Assembly (NCBI RefSeq): GCF_002998435.1
Contig: NZ_CP027231.1
Coordinates: forward strand, 2,397,001 to 2,461,000
Reading direction: 5' to 3'
DNA: 64,000 nucleotides
DNA from: Bacteroides zoogleoformans
GTDB taxonomy: Bacteria > Bacteroidota > Bacteroidia > Bacteroidales > Bacteroidaceae
Part shown: one piece after another, positions 53,803 through 63,613 of the stretch
How the letters are laid out: every line of letters starts with the position of its first letter
Position numbering within the stretch: the stretch's first letter is position 1
The notes under the pieces: generated by a model
Told to the model about the DNA's origin: nothing
What the model saw: only the letters and a program-made list of their open reading frames with translations
Databases searched by the model: none
Made by a program: the position numbers and the translations under genes

Positions 53803-56800
53803 ATGCAAGATTTTGTTCATTTACATGTGCACACCCAATATTCGCTGCTGGATGGTCAGGCCAGCGTCAGTCGCTTGGTAGACAAAGCCATGAAAGATGG
53901 TATGAAGGGAATTGCCGTGACCGACCATGGTAACATGTTCGGCATTAAGGAATTTACCAACTATGTCAACAAGAAGAATAGTGGTCCCAAAGGCGAAATA
54001 AAAGACCTCAAGAAGCAGATTGCCGGCATTGAGAGCGGAGACGTCGCGTGTGAAGACAAGGAAGCGGAAATAGCTCGTTGTCGGGCCGCGCTTGCCGAGG
54101 CCGAGAGCAAGCTTTTCAAGCCGATTGTAGGCTGCGAGATGTATGTGGCTCGCCGCACCATGGACCAAAAGGAAGGGAAGCAAGACCAAAGCGGTTATCA
54201 CTTGGTGGTATTGGCTAAGAACGAAAAAGGTTATCATAACCTCATCAAACTCGTGTCGCATGCTTGGACGAGGGGGTATTACATGCGTCCGCGTACCGAC
54301 CGCAGCGAGTTGGAAAAATATCACGAAGGACTGATTATCAGCTCTGCCTGCCTTGGCGGAGAGGTGCCTAAAAGGATAACCAATGACCAGATAGAGGAAG
54401 CCGAAGAGGCTATACGGTGGTATAAAAAGATATTCGGCGAAGACTACTATCTGGAACTCCAGCGCCATAAGGCCACTGCTCCGCGCGCCAATTATGAAGC
54501 TTATCCGTTGCAACAGAAGGTCAATGCCAAAATTCTGGAGCTTGCCAGGAAATATGATGTGAAAGTGATCTGCACCAACGACGTACACTTTGTTGACGAA
54601 GAGAATGCGGAGGCGCACGACCGCTTGATTTGCCTGAGTACGGGCAAGGATCTGGACGACCCCACTCGCATGCTTTATACCAAGCAAGAGTGGATGAAGA
54701 CAAAGGCCGAGATGAATGCTCTGTTTGCCGATGTGCCTGAGGCCTTGTCCAACACGTTGGAGATTTTGGATAAGGTGGAGTATTACTCCATCGACCATGC
54801 GCCTATCATGCCCACTTTTGCCATTCCGACGGAGTTCGGGACAGAGGAAGAGTATCGGCGGAAATATACGGAGAAAGATTTATTCGATGAGTTTACCCGG
54901 GATGAAAACGGGAAGACGGTATTGAATGAGGAAAAAGCCAATGCCAAGATTAAGCAGTTGGGCGGTTACGATAAATTGTATCGCATCAAGTTGGAAGCCG
55001 ACTATCTGGCGAAGTTGGCATTCGACGGTGCGAAGAATTTGTATGGTGACCCTTTGTCGGATGAGGTGAAAGAGCGTTTGGTTTTTGAGTTGCATATCAT
55101 GAAGACGATGGGTTTTCCGGGATACTTCTTGATTGTCCAGGATTTTATCAATGCCGCCCGTACGCAATTGGGCGTTTCTGTGGGGCCGGGGCGCGGTTCG
55201 GCGGCCGGTTCGGCTGTGGCTTATTGTCTGGGTATTACGAAAATAGACCCCATTCAGTATGACTTGCTGTTCGAGCGTTTCCTCAATCCCGACCGTATTT
55301 CTCTACCGGATATCGATGTGGACTTCGATGATGACGGACGCGGCGAGGTGCTTCGGTGGGTGACGGAGAAATATGGGCAAGAGAAAGTGGCTCATATCAT
55401 TACGTATGGCACGATGGCTACCAAAATGGCTATCAAAGATGTGGCTCGCGTACAGAAACTGCCTTTGAGCGAATCGGATAGATTGTGCAAGCTTGTGCCG
55501 GATAAAATTCCCGATAAGAAGCTTAATCTGCCGAATGCCATTGCGTATGTGCCCGAATTGCAGGCTGCCGAGGCATCGCCCGACCCGTTGGTGCGCGATA
55601 CGATGAAGTATGCCAAGATGCTGGAAGGCAACGTGCGTGGCACGGGTGTACACGCTTGCGGTACCATTATTTGCCGGGATGATATCACGGATTGGGTACC
55701 TGTGAGCACGGCAGACGATAAGGAGACGGGCGAGAAGATGCTTGTTACTCAATACGAGGGTTCGGTAATCGAAGATACGGGGTTGATCAAGATGGACTTT
55801 TTGGGATTGAAAACTCTGTCCATCATTAAAGAGGCTGTCGCCAATGTGCGGTTGCACCGCGGACAGGAGATAGATATAGATAAGATTTCCATCGACGATC
55901 CTGCCACTTATAAACTCTATTGCGACGGGCGGACCGTCGGCACGTTCCAGTTTGAGTCGGCCGGTATGCAGAAGTATTTGCGCGAGCTACAGCCCGGTAC
56001 GTTTGAAGACTTGATTGCCATGAATGCCCTTTATCGTCCGGGGCCTATGGATTATATTCCGGATTTCATTGACCGTAAATGGGGCCGCAAGCCCATCGAG
56101 TACGATATTCCGATTATGGAAAAGTACTTGAAGGATACGTATGGCATTACGGTTTATCAGGAGCAGGTCATGCTATTGTCTCGTTTGTTGGCCGATTTTA
56201 CCCGTGGCGAATCCGATGCTTTGCGTAAGGCGATGGGTAAGAAGTTGCGCGACAAGTTGGATCATATGAAGCCTAAATTCATTTCAGGCGGACAGAAGAA
56301 CGGGCACGACCCGAAAGTGCTTGAGAAAATCTGGGGGGACTGGGAGAAATTTGCTTCCTATGCTTTCAACAAGTCGCATGCCACGTGTTATTCATGGGTG
56401 GCTTATCAGACTGCTTATCTGAAAGCGAACTATCCGGCCGAGTATATGGCTGCCGTCATGAGTCGAAGCTTGTCGAACATAACCGATATCACGAAGCTGA
56501 TGGATGAATGTAAAGCCATGGGCATTAATACGCTGGGGCCGGATGTCAACGAGAGTAACCTGAAGTTTACGGTGAACAACGAAGGGAATATCCGTTTCGG
56601 GCTTGGTGCCGTGAAGGGGGTAGGCGAGGCTGCGGTGCAGAGTATCATGGAAGAGCGTGAGAAAAACGGGCCTTATAAAGGAATCTTTGATTTTGTACAA
56701 CGTGTCAACCTGAATGCCTGCAATAAGAAAAACATCGAATGCTTGGCACTGGCCGGAGGCTTTGACAGCTTCCCCGAGCTGAAACGCGAACAGTATTTTG

Positions 56801-57600
56801 CTGCAAACTCCAAGAATGAGGTGTTCATTGAAACATTGATGCGCTATGGCAACCGCTATCAGATGGATAAGGCTGCCGCGGCCAATTCGTTGTTCGGTGG
56901 CGAGAATGTGGTAGATATCGCTACTCCGGAAATCCCCTCGGCCGAGCGTTGGAGCGATCTGGAACGATTGAACAAGGAACGTGACTTGGTAGGAATCTAT
57001 CTTTCCGCGCATCCGTTGGATGAATATTCGGTCGTGCTGGAACATGTTTGCAACACCCGAATGGCGGAACTGGAAGACAAGACGGCGCTTGCCGGACGTG
57101 AAATAACGATGGGAGGAATTGTCACTTCGGTTCGCCGCGGCATCAGCAAGAACGGCAATCCTTATGGCATTGCACGAATTGAGGATTATTCCGGTTCGGC
57201 CGAACTTCCATTCTTCGGTAATGACTGGGTGACCTATCAAGGGTATCTTGGTGAGCGCACATTCCTTTTCATCAAGGCTCGCTGCCAACCCAAACAATGG
57301 CGGCAGGATGAGTTGGATTTGAAAATCACTTCGATGGAACTTCTGCCGGATGTAAAGGAAAAATTGATTGAAAAGATAACCATACTCATTCCGCTTGGTA
57401 TGTTGAATAAAGCTTTGATTGCGGAGCTGGGCGAACTTACCAAGGAGCGTCCGGGCAACACGGAACTTTATTTCAAGGTAGTTGACGCAGAAAGCAAGAT
57501 GGGGGTGGACTTTATTTCTCGTCCTATAAAGCTTTCTGTGGGGCATGAACTGATCTCTTATTTGAAAGAAGCACCCGGCCTTGACTTCCGGATTAATTAG
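53803..57600 (+). CDS. dnaE: DNA polymerase III subunit alpha
   Basis: A 1265-residue replicative polymerase. The ATG at 53803 follows a GAAAGGA site and begins MQDFVHLHVHTQYSLLDG, the PHP-domain start; the longer frame upstream is not conserved. PHP motifs continue to about residue 290 (ICTNDVHFV). The palm has PGRGSAAGSAVAY and the catalytic PDIDVDFDDDGRGEV; GTGVHACG, YRPGPMDYIPDFI and YNKSHA-like FNKSHATCYSWVAYQTAYLK follow; an OB fold lies near 1070-1150 (GGIVTSVRRGISKNG). The catalytic Asp set is complete. Confidence 0.97.
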   Translation: MQDFVHLHVHTQYSLLDGQASVSRLVDKAMKDGMKGIAVTDHGNMFGIKEFTNYVNKKNSGPKGEIKDLKKQIAGIESGDVACEDKEAEIARCRAALAEAESKLFKPIVGCEMYVARRTMDQKEGKQDQSGYHLVVLAKNEKGYHNLIKLVSHAWTRGYYMRPRTDRSELEKYHEGLIISSACLGGEVPKRITNDQIEEAEEAIRWYKKIFGEDYYLELQRHKATAPRANYEAYPLQQKVNAKILELARKYDVKVICTNDVHFVDEENAEAHDRLICLSTGKDLDDPTRMLYTKQEWMKTKAEMNALFADVPEALSNTLEILDKVEYYSIDHAPIMPTFAIPTEFGTEEEYRRKYTEKDLFDEFTRDENGKTVLNEEKANAKIKQLGGYDKLYRIKLEADYLAKLAFDGAKNLYGDPLSDEVKERLVFELHIMKTMGFPGYFLIVQDFINAARTQLGVSVGPGRGSAAGSAVAYCLGITKIDPIQYDLLFERFLNPDRISLPDIDVDFDDDGRGEVLRWVTEKYGQEKVAHIITYGTMATKMAIKDVARVQKLPLSESDRLCKLVPDKIPDKKLNLPNAIAYVPELQAAEASPDPLVRDTMKYAKMLEGNVRGTGVHACGTIICRDDITDWVPVSTADDKETGEKMLVTQYEGSVIEDTGLIKMDFLGLKTLSIIKEAVANVRLHRGQEIDIDKISIDDPATYKLYCDGRTVGTFQFESAGMQKYLRELQPGTFEDLIAMNALYRPGPMDYIPDFIDRKWGRKPIEYDIPIMEKYLKDTYGITVYQEQVMLLSRLLADFTRGESDALRKAMGKKLRDKLDHMKPKFISGGQKNGHDPKVLEKIWGDWEKFASYAFNKSHATCYSWVAYQTAYLKANYPAEYMAAVMSRSLSNITDITKLMDECKAMGINTLGPDVNESNLKFTVNNEGNIRFGLGAVKGVGEAAVQSIMEEREKNGPYKGIFDFVQRVNLNACNKKNIECLALAGGFDSFPELKREQYFAANSKNEVFIETLMRYGNRYQMDKAAAANSLFGGENVVDIATPEIPSAERWSDLERLNKERDLVGIYLSAHPLDEYSVVLEHVCNTRMAELEDKTALAGREITMGGIVTSVRRGISKNGNPYGIARIEDYSGSAELPFFGNDWVTYQGYLGERTFLFIKARCQPKQWRQDELDLKITSMELLPDVKEKLIEKITILIPLGMLNKALIAELGELTKERPGNTELYFKVVDAESKMGVDFISRPIKLSVGHELISYLKEAPGLDFRIN

Positions 57601-57683
57601 AAGCGGTTTGTGTAAAAGGTGAGGGTAATTGGTGCATGGGCAAAAAAAGAATGCGTTCATTTCGTTCTGCTCTCGGTTTATAT

Positions 57684-57691
57684 TATCTTTG
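57684..57691 (+). promoter_or_regulatory. Promoter -7 box of trxA
   Basis: TATCTTTG, exact TAnnTTTG, 86 bases before the trxA ATG. Confidence 0.45.
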
Positions 57692-57777
57692 CTTCATCAA
57701 TGGAGGAGAGGATGTGCCAACAATTGATAGTGATTTTTATAATTAATAATTAATGGTTGATTTTAATATTTAAAGAA

Positions 57778-58092
57778 ATGGCATTAGCAATTACAGACAA
57801 CAATTATCAGGAAATCCTGGCAGAAGGTAAGCCGGTAGTGATTGATTTTTGGGCACCTTGGTGTGGCCCTTGTAAAATGGTAGGTCCCATCATTGACGAA
57901 TTGGCGGCTGAATATGACGGTAAAGTGCTCATCGGTAAATGCGACGTAGATGAAAGCGGAGATGTAGCTGCCAAATACAGCATACGCAATATCCCTACGG
58001 TTTTATTCTTCAAGGACGGGAAGTTGGTGGACAAGCAGGTGGGCTCTGCTCAGAAGTCGGTTTACATGGATAAGATAAATGCGTTGTTATAA
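57778..58092 (+). CDS. trxA: Thioredoxin
   Basis: A 104-residue thioredoxin from the ATG at 57778 (seven codons inside the open frame, MALAITDNNY). Active site WCGPC at residues 28-32, cis-proline region NIPTVLFFKDG, typical length. Cytosolic disulfide reductase. The acidic conserved protein follows 41 bases later. Confidence 0.96.
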   Translation: MALAITDNNYQEILAEGKPVVIDFWAPWCGPCKMVGPIIDELAAEYDGKVLIGKCDVDESGDVAAKYSIRNIPTVLFFKDGKLVDKQVGSAQKSVYMDKINALL

Positions 58093-58133
58093 TCGTAAAA
58101 AATAAAAGCAATAACCCTTTAAAGTATATCAGT

Positions 58134-58466
58134 ATGGGAATGGAAGACGATTTTTTACAGAATGATCTTGATGATGAAAAGACCATCGAATACATCAAGA
58201 ACTATTTGCCGCAAGAGTTGAAGGAAAAGTTTTCCGACGACGAATTTTATTATTTTCTCGATTTAATTGACGAGTATTATTCCGAAAGCGGCATTCTTGA
58301 TGCGCAGCCTGATGCGGATGGATACGTCGAGATTGATTTAGGAAAAGTCGTGGACTATATTGTCAAGGAGGCTCATAAAGACGAAGTAGGCGATTATGAT
58401 CCGGAAGAGATTCTTTTCATCGTGCAGGGTGAAATGGAATATACCGAATCTTTGGGGGCAGAATGA
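58134..58466 (+). CDS. Conserved acidic hypothetical protein
   Basis: A 110-residue very acidic protein (DDFLQNDLDDEKTIEYIKNYLPQELK, FSDDEFYYFLDLIDEYY, PEEILFIVQGEMEYTESLG). Predicted mostly helical, no signal or membrane segment. I recognise it only as a Bacteroidota-conserved companion of thioredoxin. A terminator directly follows. Function unknown. Confidence 0.75.
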   Translation: MGMEDDFLQNDLDDEKTIEYIKNYLPQELKEKFSDDEFYYFLDLIDEYYSESGILDAQPDADGYVEIDLGKVVDYIVKEAHKDEVGDYDPEEILFIVQGEMEYTESLGAE

Positions 58467-58485
58467 AAGGTATTGCGGACAGAAA

Positions 58486-58513
58486 AAAGGAGAGGCGTCA
58501 AAGTCTCTCCTTT
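58486..58513 (+). terminator. Terminator after the trxA operon
   Basis: AAAGGAGAG at 58486-58494 pairs perfectly with CTCTCCTTT at 58505-58513, loop of ten bases. Confidence 0.7.
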
Positions 58514-58580
58514 GTGTTGTTAGAAGTATGATATCCGGGGATTCATCAATTTAGAGTGCGCTTCTTTGGCATTGGCACGT

Positions 58581-58802
58581 CTATTTTGCAGATGGCGTAT
58601 TCAAGAAAAAGAAGGCAGATATGCCGATAAGCATGATGCCCAATGCTCCGTAGAACCAGCGGGCTTGCCGGCGGCCTACATTTTGTACGATGAATTGGGC
58701 GTTCCGGGTTGTAAAGAACCAGTCCCAATTCAGTATGGCAGCCAGTAGGGAAATGATGCCTGCTGCTGCGAAGATTCCCTGGACAATGTATTGGCTTATC
58801 AT
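58581..58802 (-). CDS. Imm17-like small two-helix membrane protein
   Basis: A 73-residue protein with two membrane helices ([19 protein letters not shown] and [18 protein letters not shown]) around [26 protein letters not shown]. The pattern fits the Imm17 immunity-protein family. Its ATG overlaps the tsaE stop (ATGA). No toxin with a matching secretion context is in the window, so an immunity role is doubtful here; it may be a core membrane protein. Confidence 0.7.
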   Translation of the reverse strand: MISQYIVQGIFAAAGIISLLAAILNWDWFFTTRNAQFIVQNVGRRQARWFYGALGIMLIGISAFFFLNTPSAK

Positions 58803-59227
58803 TCCATTTCTTCCATTGTGAGCTTACGCTCACCGTTTTCCGCTTCTTCAATGGTTACTTTCACGGTATTTCCTGGAAGGAGTTCCTCTACCAATTCCGG
58901 CCATTCGATGAAGCAAAGGGCGCCACTGTAGAAATAGTCCTCATATCCCATATCGTACACCTCTTCCAATTTTTTGATGCGATAGAAATCGAAGTGATAA
59001 ATCAGTTCGCCCGCAGTGTCGGAACGATATTCATTGACGATGGCAAAAGTGGGGGAGGTGATGACGTCGGAAACGCCCAACTCTTCACATACAGCTTTGA
59101 TGAAGGTCGTTTTACCGGCTCCCATTTTCCCGTAGAGAGCAAAAACGGTGTTGTCGCCCATTGCGGTAATGAACCGGCGGGCAGCCTCATGAATTTGGTC
59201 TAATGACTGGATTTTGATTTCCAACAT
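58799..59227 (-). CDS. tsaE: tRNA threonylcarbamoyladenosine biosynthesis ATPase TsaE
   Basis: A 142-residue P-loop ATPase: Walker A GKMGAGKT at 33-40, then [18 protein letters not shown] and CFIEWPE, all typical of TsaE. It works with TsaB and TsaD in making t6A37 in ANN-decoding tRNAs. It starts 6 bases after the stop of the permease gene. Confidence 0.95.
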   Translation of the reverse strand: MLEIKIQSLDQIHEAARRFITAMGDNTVFALYGKMGAGKTTFIKAVCEELGVSDVITSPTFAIVNEYRSDTAGELIYHFDFYRIKKLEEVYDMGYEDYFYSGALCFIEWPELVEELLPGNTVKVTIEEAENGERKLTMEEME

Positions 59228-59233
59228 GGTTTC

Positions 59234-60097
59234 CTATTTTGACGATTTATTGTTTATTGATGTAAGTCGGAACGGCTTCTTATCTTTACGCTGTAAAGAT
59301 AGACAAAAACTTTTTCCGGTTTTGCAAATGGCGTAAATAATGATGGAGAAGAATATGATGGATGCCCCCGAAGGTACATTCAGGTAGAATGAAATCATCA
59401 GTCCGCCCAGGCAGCTGATATAACCTATACCGATGGAAAGCCAAAGGATGCGGTGGAACCGGTGCGAAAAAAGATTGGCTGTCATCTGCGGGATGGTGAG
59501 CAGTGAGATGACGAGCACGATGCCTACCATGCGCAGGCATGCCACAATGGTGAGCGCAATGAACATCATCAGCAGGTATTCAAAGCGTTGCACCGGAATG
59601 CCTTGCGAGCGGGCGAACTCACGGTCGAAAGCCACGTATATGATAGGATGGATATAGAGTGTGAAAAAAACAGTCAGAACGGCGGCCAATCCGCCGAGCA
59701 GAGCAATGTCTTCTAATGTAATGGTGAGAATATTGCCAAAGAGATAGGCCGATAGATCGGGGGCAAATCCGGGGGAAAGAAAAGTGAATATGATGCCCAA
59801 GGCCATGCCCAGTGTCCAGAATACGGCAATGGCAGAGTCTTCCCGCATGTCCTTTCGTTTACTGAGCCACTCTACTCCGAAAGCCGATAATACGGCAAAT
59901 AATGCAGCCGACAGAATGGGAGGGATGCCTATGTAAAGTCCCAGCCCTATGCCTCCGAAAGACGCATGGGTCAACCCGCCACTGATGAACACTAATCTGC
60001 GGGTGACGATATAAGTACCGACCAGTCCGCAGGCAATGCTTGCCAGCAGGCTGCCGATGAGGGCATGTTGGAAAAAGGTGTATTGCAGAAGTTCCAT
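59234..60097 (-). CDS. Metal ABC transporter permease (ZnuB/MntB-type)
   Basis: A 287-residue permease of the ABC-3 family, start at ATG 60097 (a second ATG lies five codons upstream). Eight or nine helices with GTYIVTRRLVFISGGLTHASFGGIGLG, DREFARSQGIP and LLTIPQMTANLF, conserved in Zn/Mn permeases. The partner ATPase and binding protein are not adjacent, which is unusual and means they must be elsewhere. Confidence 0.9.
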   Translation of the reverse strand: MELLQYTFFQHALIGSLLASIACGLVGTYIVTRRLVFISGGLTHASFGGIGLGLYIGIPPILSAALFAVLSAFGVEWLSKRKDMREDSAIAVFWTLGMALGIIFTFLSPGFAPDLSAYLFGNILTITLEDIALLGGLAAVLTVFFTLYIHPIIYVAFDREFARSQGIPVQRFEYLLMMFIALTIVACLRMVGIVLVISLLTIPQMTANLFSHRFHRILWLSIGIGYISCLGGLMISFYLNVPSGASIIFFSIIIYAICKTGKSFCLSLQRKDKKPFRLTSINNKSSK

Positions 60098-60133
60098 TGT
60101 TGCATTCTTCAAGGTTATGAGAAAGGAAGAGCC

Positions 60134-60562
60134 TCAAGCATGAGGGTTGATGCGACGTTCTCCGATGATGAGAAATACTTCGTCCTTTAAATTGTCGGGT
60201 AGCGCAATGCCGCGCAGTTGAAGACTACGCACCCAGCCTGCCACATCGGTGTCTTGCATGGTGTAGAACACTTCGCGGAAGTCGTCCTCTTGCCCCGGGG
60301 TGTATTTATCGGGGCTGATGCCAATATATTTGTCCAGCTCCTCATCGTCGTAATACTCTATCTTTGTGCTGACGGCAGCCAACAGGCTGTCGCGCTCGCA
60401 GATTTCATGCTGCCCGCAGCATTCCACATCTGCTTCGCGCACTTCGGGCATTGCGCTCAGTTCGCCTCTGTCTATTTTCTTTTGCAGCCTCCGGTTGCGT
60501 ATCACTCCGGCCATTGCAGCGAGAAGGATGAGGGCAAACAAGCTAATAATCAGTAGCCACAT
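60134..60562 (-). CDS. Conserved membrane-anchored hypothetical protein
   Basis: A 142-residue protein starting at ATG 60562 (MWLLIISLFALILLAAMAGVI, one membrane helix), then an acidic soluble part with VECCGQHEICERDSLLAAV, containing three cysteines and a histidine that could bind metal, and YYDDEELDKYIG. It precedes the metal permease by 36 bases, so the Cys/His cluster is suggestive. No function is known to me. Confidence 0.7.
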   Translation of the reverse strand: MWLLIISLFALILLAAMAGVIRNRRLQKKIDRGELSAMPEVREADVECCGQHEICERDSLLAAVSTKIEYYDDEELDKYIGISPDKYTPGQEDDFREVFYTMQDTDVAGWVRSLQLRGIALPDNLKDEVFLIIGERRINPHA

Positions 60563-60602
60563 GGGTTTCCTTTCTCTTAAAATCTTCTTTATAATAAGCG
60601 GA

Positions 60603-60610
60603 CAAAGATA
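60603..60610 (-). promoter_or_regulatory. Promoter -7 box of the leftward operon starting at 60562
   Basis: Leftward TATCTTTG, 40 bases before the ATG at 60562; it falls inside the longer open frame, supporting the shorter start. Confidence 0.45.
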
Positions 60611-60724
60611 CGTATTGTTTTGCATACGGCAAAATTCAGAGAACAGATGGGAGGCTTTACGAGCCTTTGTGTTTAAGGTGCGTTGCCATATTCCCGAATT
60701 CTAAAAGTTACGGAGACTTCGTTG

Positions 60725-60755
60725 TTGGCTGATTGAAATCTTTTCTCTACATTTG
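60725..60755 (+). promoter_or_regulatory. Promoter of rpe
   Basis: TACATTTG at 60748-60755 with TTG at 60725-60727, 20 bases apart, 36 bases before the rpe ATG. Confidence 0.5.
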
Positions 60756-60791
60756 TACGTCAATAAAATGGTAACTTTAGATTGTAGCATT

Positions 60792-61442
60792 ATGAAACCA
60801 ATCATATCCCCTTCTATCTTGTCGGCCGACTTTGGCAATCTGGCAAGAGACATTGAAATGATAAACCGGAGTGAGGCAGATTGGGTGCACATCGATATAA
60901 TGGATGGTGTGTTCGTGCCCAATATCTCTTTTGGATTTCCGGTGTTGAAGTATGTCGCGAAGCTGTCGCAAAAACCGTTGGATGTACACCTGATGATTGT
61001 GCAACCTGAAAAATTTATTCCGGAAGTAAAGGCACTGGGCGCACACGTAATGAATGTGCACTATGAGGCTTGCGCGCATCTGCATCGGGTGATACAACAA
61101 ATTCGCGAAGCAGGTATGCAGCCGGCTGTGACCATTAACCCCGCTACTCCCGTATCTTTGTTGAAAGATATAATAAATGATGTGTACATGGTTCTTATAA
61201 TGAGCGTCAACCCCGGCTTCGGCGGACAAAAATTTATAGAGCATTCGTTGGAAAAAGTGCGTGAACTTCGCGAATTGATAACGCTCACCGGTTCGAAAGC
61301 CTTGATAGAAGTGGATGGAGGTGTTAATCCGGACACCGGAAAGCGATTGATTGCAGCAGGAGTCGATGTCTTAGTGGCGGGTAATGCCGTCTTTTCGGCT
61401 TCCGACCCTATGGAGGCCATTCGCGCATTGAGAAATTTATGA
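60792..61442 (+). CDS. rpe: Ribulose-phosphate 3-epimerase
   Basis: A 216-residue TIM barrel starting at ATG 60792 (MKPIISPSILSADFGNL). Metal and catalytic motifs: VHIDIMDGVFVPNISFG, LDVHLMI, MSVNPGFGGQKFI, and the phosphate site IEVDGGVNPDT then VAGNAVF. It interconverts ribulose-5-P and xylulose-5-P in the pentose phosphate pathway. comEC follows 16 bases later. Confidence 0.96.
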   Translation: MKPIISPSILSADFGNLARDIEMINRSEADWVHIDIMDGVFVPNISFGFPVLKYVAKLSQKPLDVHLMIVQPEKFIPEVKALGAHVMNVHYEACAHLHRVIQQIREAGMQPAVTINPATPVSLLKDIINDVYMVLIMSVNPGFGGQKFIEHSLEKVRELRELITLTGSKALIEVDGGVNPDTGKRLIAAGVDVLVAGNAVFSASDPMEAIRALRNL

Positions 61443-61458
61443 TCTACTTTTTTGATTG

Positions 61459-63537
61459 ATGACCGACAGCTTGCTGCAACACCCTTTCCTGCGCCTTTTG
61501 ATTCCATTGGCAATTGGAATTTTGTGCGGAGATATGTTTCCCCATGCATGGCCTGCATGGGGCTATTTGTTGCTTTCTCTGCTATTTGTCTTCATGGTGT
61601 GTCGATACAAGCGTTCCGATTGTTTGTATGGGGTTGCACTCTTTCTTTTTCTTGTGGGTACGGGCTGTTGTTTGATGGGTCGGCAATTGGAGAAAACGGA
61701 ATTCTTTTTTCCGGAGAAGAAGGAGGCATATAAAATCCGCATTCAGGAGATGCCGGAAATAAAGGAACGTAGTGTGCTGTGCCGTACTGTTCTGCTGGAA
61801 AATATGGCCGGGGATACGGTGACGGATTGCAAGCGGGACAACCTCTTCCTGGTTTATTTTATGAAAGATTCCGCCGCGACAGCTCTGCGGCGGGGAGATG
61901 AATTGTTGATATATACCCGTCTTTCCCCTCCACTCAATAATGGTAATCCGGATGAGTTTGACTATGCCCGTTACCTGAAGCGGAAAGGATATAGCGGTAC
62001 GGCTTATGTGCCTATCGGACATTGGGCGAAAACGGGGCACGATGCGTCTCGCTCTTGGCGCCAAACGGCATCGGATTACAGAGCAAAAATAGTCTCTTTA
62101 TATCGGCGGTTGGGAATTGAAGGCGACGAACTGGCTGTACTGTCGGCTTTGACAGTGGGAGATAGAGAGGAGTTGAGTGACGATATTGTAGAAACCTATT
62201 CGGTGGCAGGTGCTGCCCATGTTTTGGCACTTTCCGGATTACATATCGGCTTTCTCTATGTGCTGTTCCGGCTGCTTTTAGGAGTCTTGTGGAAGCGTTG
62301 GAAATGCTTGAAGCTTTTTCTGCATCTTCTCATGGTCTTGCTTTTGGCAAGTTTCGCTTTTTTCACCGGATTGTCTTCTTCGGTAGTCAGGGCGGCCATT
62401 ATGTTTTCGTTCGGGGCCTTGGCGGATTTGCGGCAGCAAAAGCCTTTGACAATGAATTCTCTGTCGACGGCTGCTTTCTTGATGTTGCTGTGTAAGCCCG
62501 CATGGCTTTTTGATGTAGGTTTCCAGTTATCCTTCTCGGCCATGGTATCCATCCTTCTCGTTCAACCTAAACTTTATGCTCTGTGGAAGGTTGAACATCG
62601 TTTTCTGCGTAATGCATGGAGGTTGTTGACCGTTTCTGTTGCCGCTCAATTAGGAACAGCTCCATTGACTCTGCTTTATTTTTCTCGTTTCTCTACTCAT
62701 TTTCTGTTCACGAATCTTTGGATCATTCCTTGGGTGTCGCTCATCCTCTATTCGGCGGTACTTCTTTGGGTGCTTACCCCATTTCCTTTTGTGCAGCATC
62801 TGTTTGCAGAGGTGATAGAGGCATTGGTGCGTATGCAGAATGCCGCACTTCGGTGGATAGAGCATCTTCCTTTCGCCTCGATAGACGGCATTTGGATGGA
62901 TAACCGGGATGTGCTGCTTTGCTTTTTCTTTTTAGCGGCGGTATATTACAGTAGTGCGCATCGTACAGCCCGTAACATTCGTTTTTCTTTCTTTGTTTTG
63001 CTGTTTGCTGTTTCCTATCACGCTCTTTCCGCAATGTTCAATGTTCCCCGGCAGAGCATTGCTTTCTATAATGTACGAGGATGTCCGGCTGTTCATTGCA
63101 TGACAGACAGCCGTCACTCCTGGCTGGTGACCGCTGATAGCTTATCTGATGTCTCGCGTCTCTGTCGCAGTCTTTCTTCCCATTGGAACAGGCTGCACTT
63201 GGAGCCTCCTTCTCTTATTACCGGAGATTATGCGGCTTCTGAATTGCAGGTACGGAATGGGGTGGTGCTTTATGCCGGTAAACGGATTTGTTTTCTCCAA
63301 GATACCGGCTGGCAGAATAAGATATCGGCGCATCCCATTTTTGTAGATTACCTATATCTTTCACGAGGCTATAAAGGAAGAATAGAAGAATTAACCTCTT
63401 TGTTCTCTATTGGGACGGTGGTGATTGATTCCTCCCTTTCGAACTATTATAGAGACAGAATAATACACGACTGCATTCGTTTTGGAATCTCTTATCTTTC
63501 TCTTTCCGAAAAAGGTTCTTATCGTATTTTATTATAA
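61459..63537 (+). CDS. comEC: ComEC/Rec2-family membrane protein
   Basis: A 692-residue polytopic protein from the ATG at 61459 (a TTG lies just before). Residues 1-170 hold membrane helices and an extracytoplasmic DUF4131/OB-like domain; residues about 220-490 are the Competence domain with AGAAHVLALSGLHIGFLY and FTGLSSSVVRAAIMFSFGALADLR. The C-terminal region lacks the HxHxDH metallo-beta-lactamase motif of full ComEC proteins, as in other Bacteroidota. It presumably forms a DNA channel; competence is not established. Confidence 0.9.
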   Translation: MTDSLLQHPFLRLLIPLAIGILCGDMFPHAWPAWGYLLLSLLFVFMVCRYKRSDCLYGVALFLFLVGTGCCLMGRQLEKTEFFFPEKKEAYKIRIQEMPEIKERSVLCRTVLLENMAGDTVTDCKRDNLFLVYFMKDSAATALRRGDELLIYTRLSPPLNNGNPDEFDYARYLKRKGYSGTAYVPIGHWAKTGHDASRSWRQTASDYRAKIVSLYRRLGIEGDELAVLSALTVGDREELSDDIVETYSVAGAAHVLALSGLHIGFLYVLFRLLLGVLWKRWKCLKLFLHLLMVLLLASFAFFTGLSSSVVRAAIMFSFGALADLRQQKPLTMNSLSTAAFLMLLCKPAWLFDVGFQLSFSAMVSILLVQPKLYALWKVEHRFLRNAWRLLTVSVAAQLGTAPLTLLYFSRFSTHFLFTNLWIIPWVSLILYSAVLLWVLTPFPFVQHLFAEVIEALVRMQNAALRWIEHLPFASIDGIWMDNRDVLLCFFFLAAVYYSSAHRTARNIRFSFFVLLFAVSYHALSAMFNVPRQSIAFYNVRGCPAVHCMTDSRHSWLVTADSLSDVSRLCRSLSSHWNRLHLEPPSLITGDYAASELQVRNGVVLYAGKRICFLQDTGWQNKISAHPIFVDYLYLSRGYKGRIEELTSLFSIGTVVIDSSLSNYYRDRIIHDCIRFGISYLSLSEKGSYRILL

Positions 63538-63552
63538 ACCACAAACTTTTCG

Positions 63553-63560
63553 TACTTTTG
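63553..63560 (+). promoter_or_regulatory. Promoter -7 box of the DHH phosphoesterase gene
   Basis: TACTTTTG, exact TAnnTTTG, 53 bases before the ATG at 63614. Confidence 0.45.
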
Positions 63561-63613
63561 CCTTCCCAATTTATGGACAATGAATAGAAAATCGTAATAT
63601 CGTAAATAAATAT

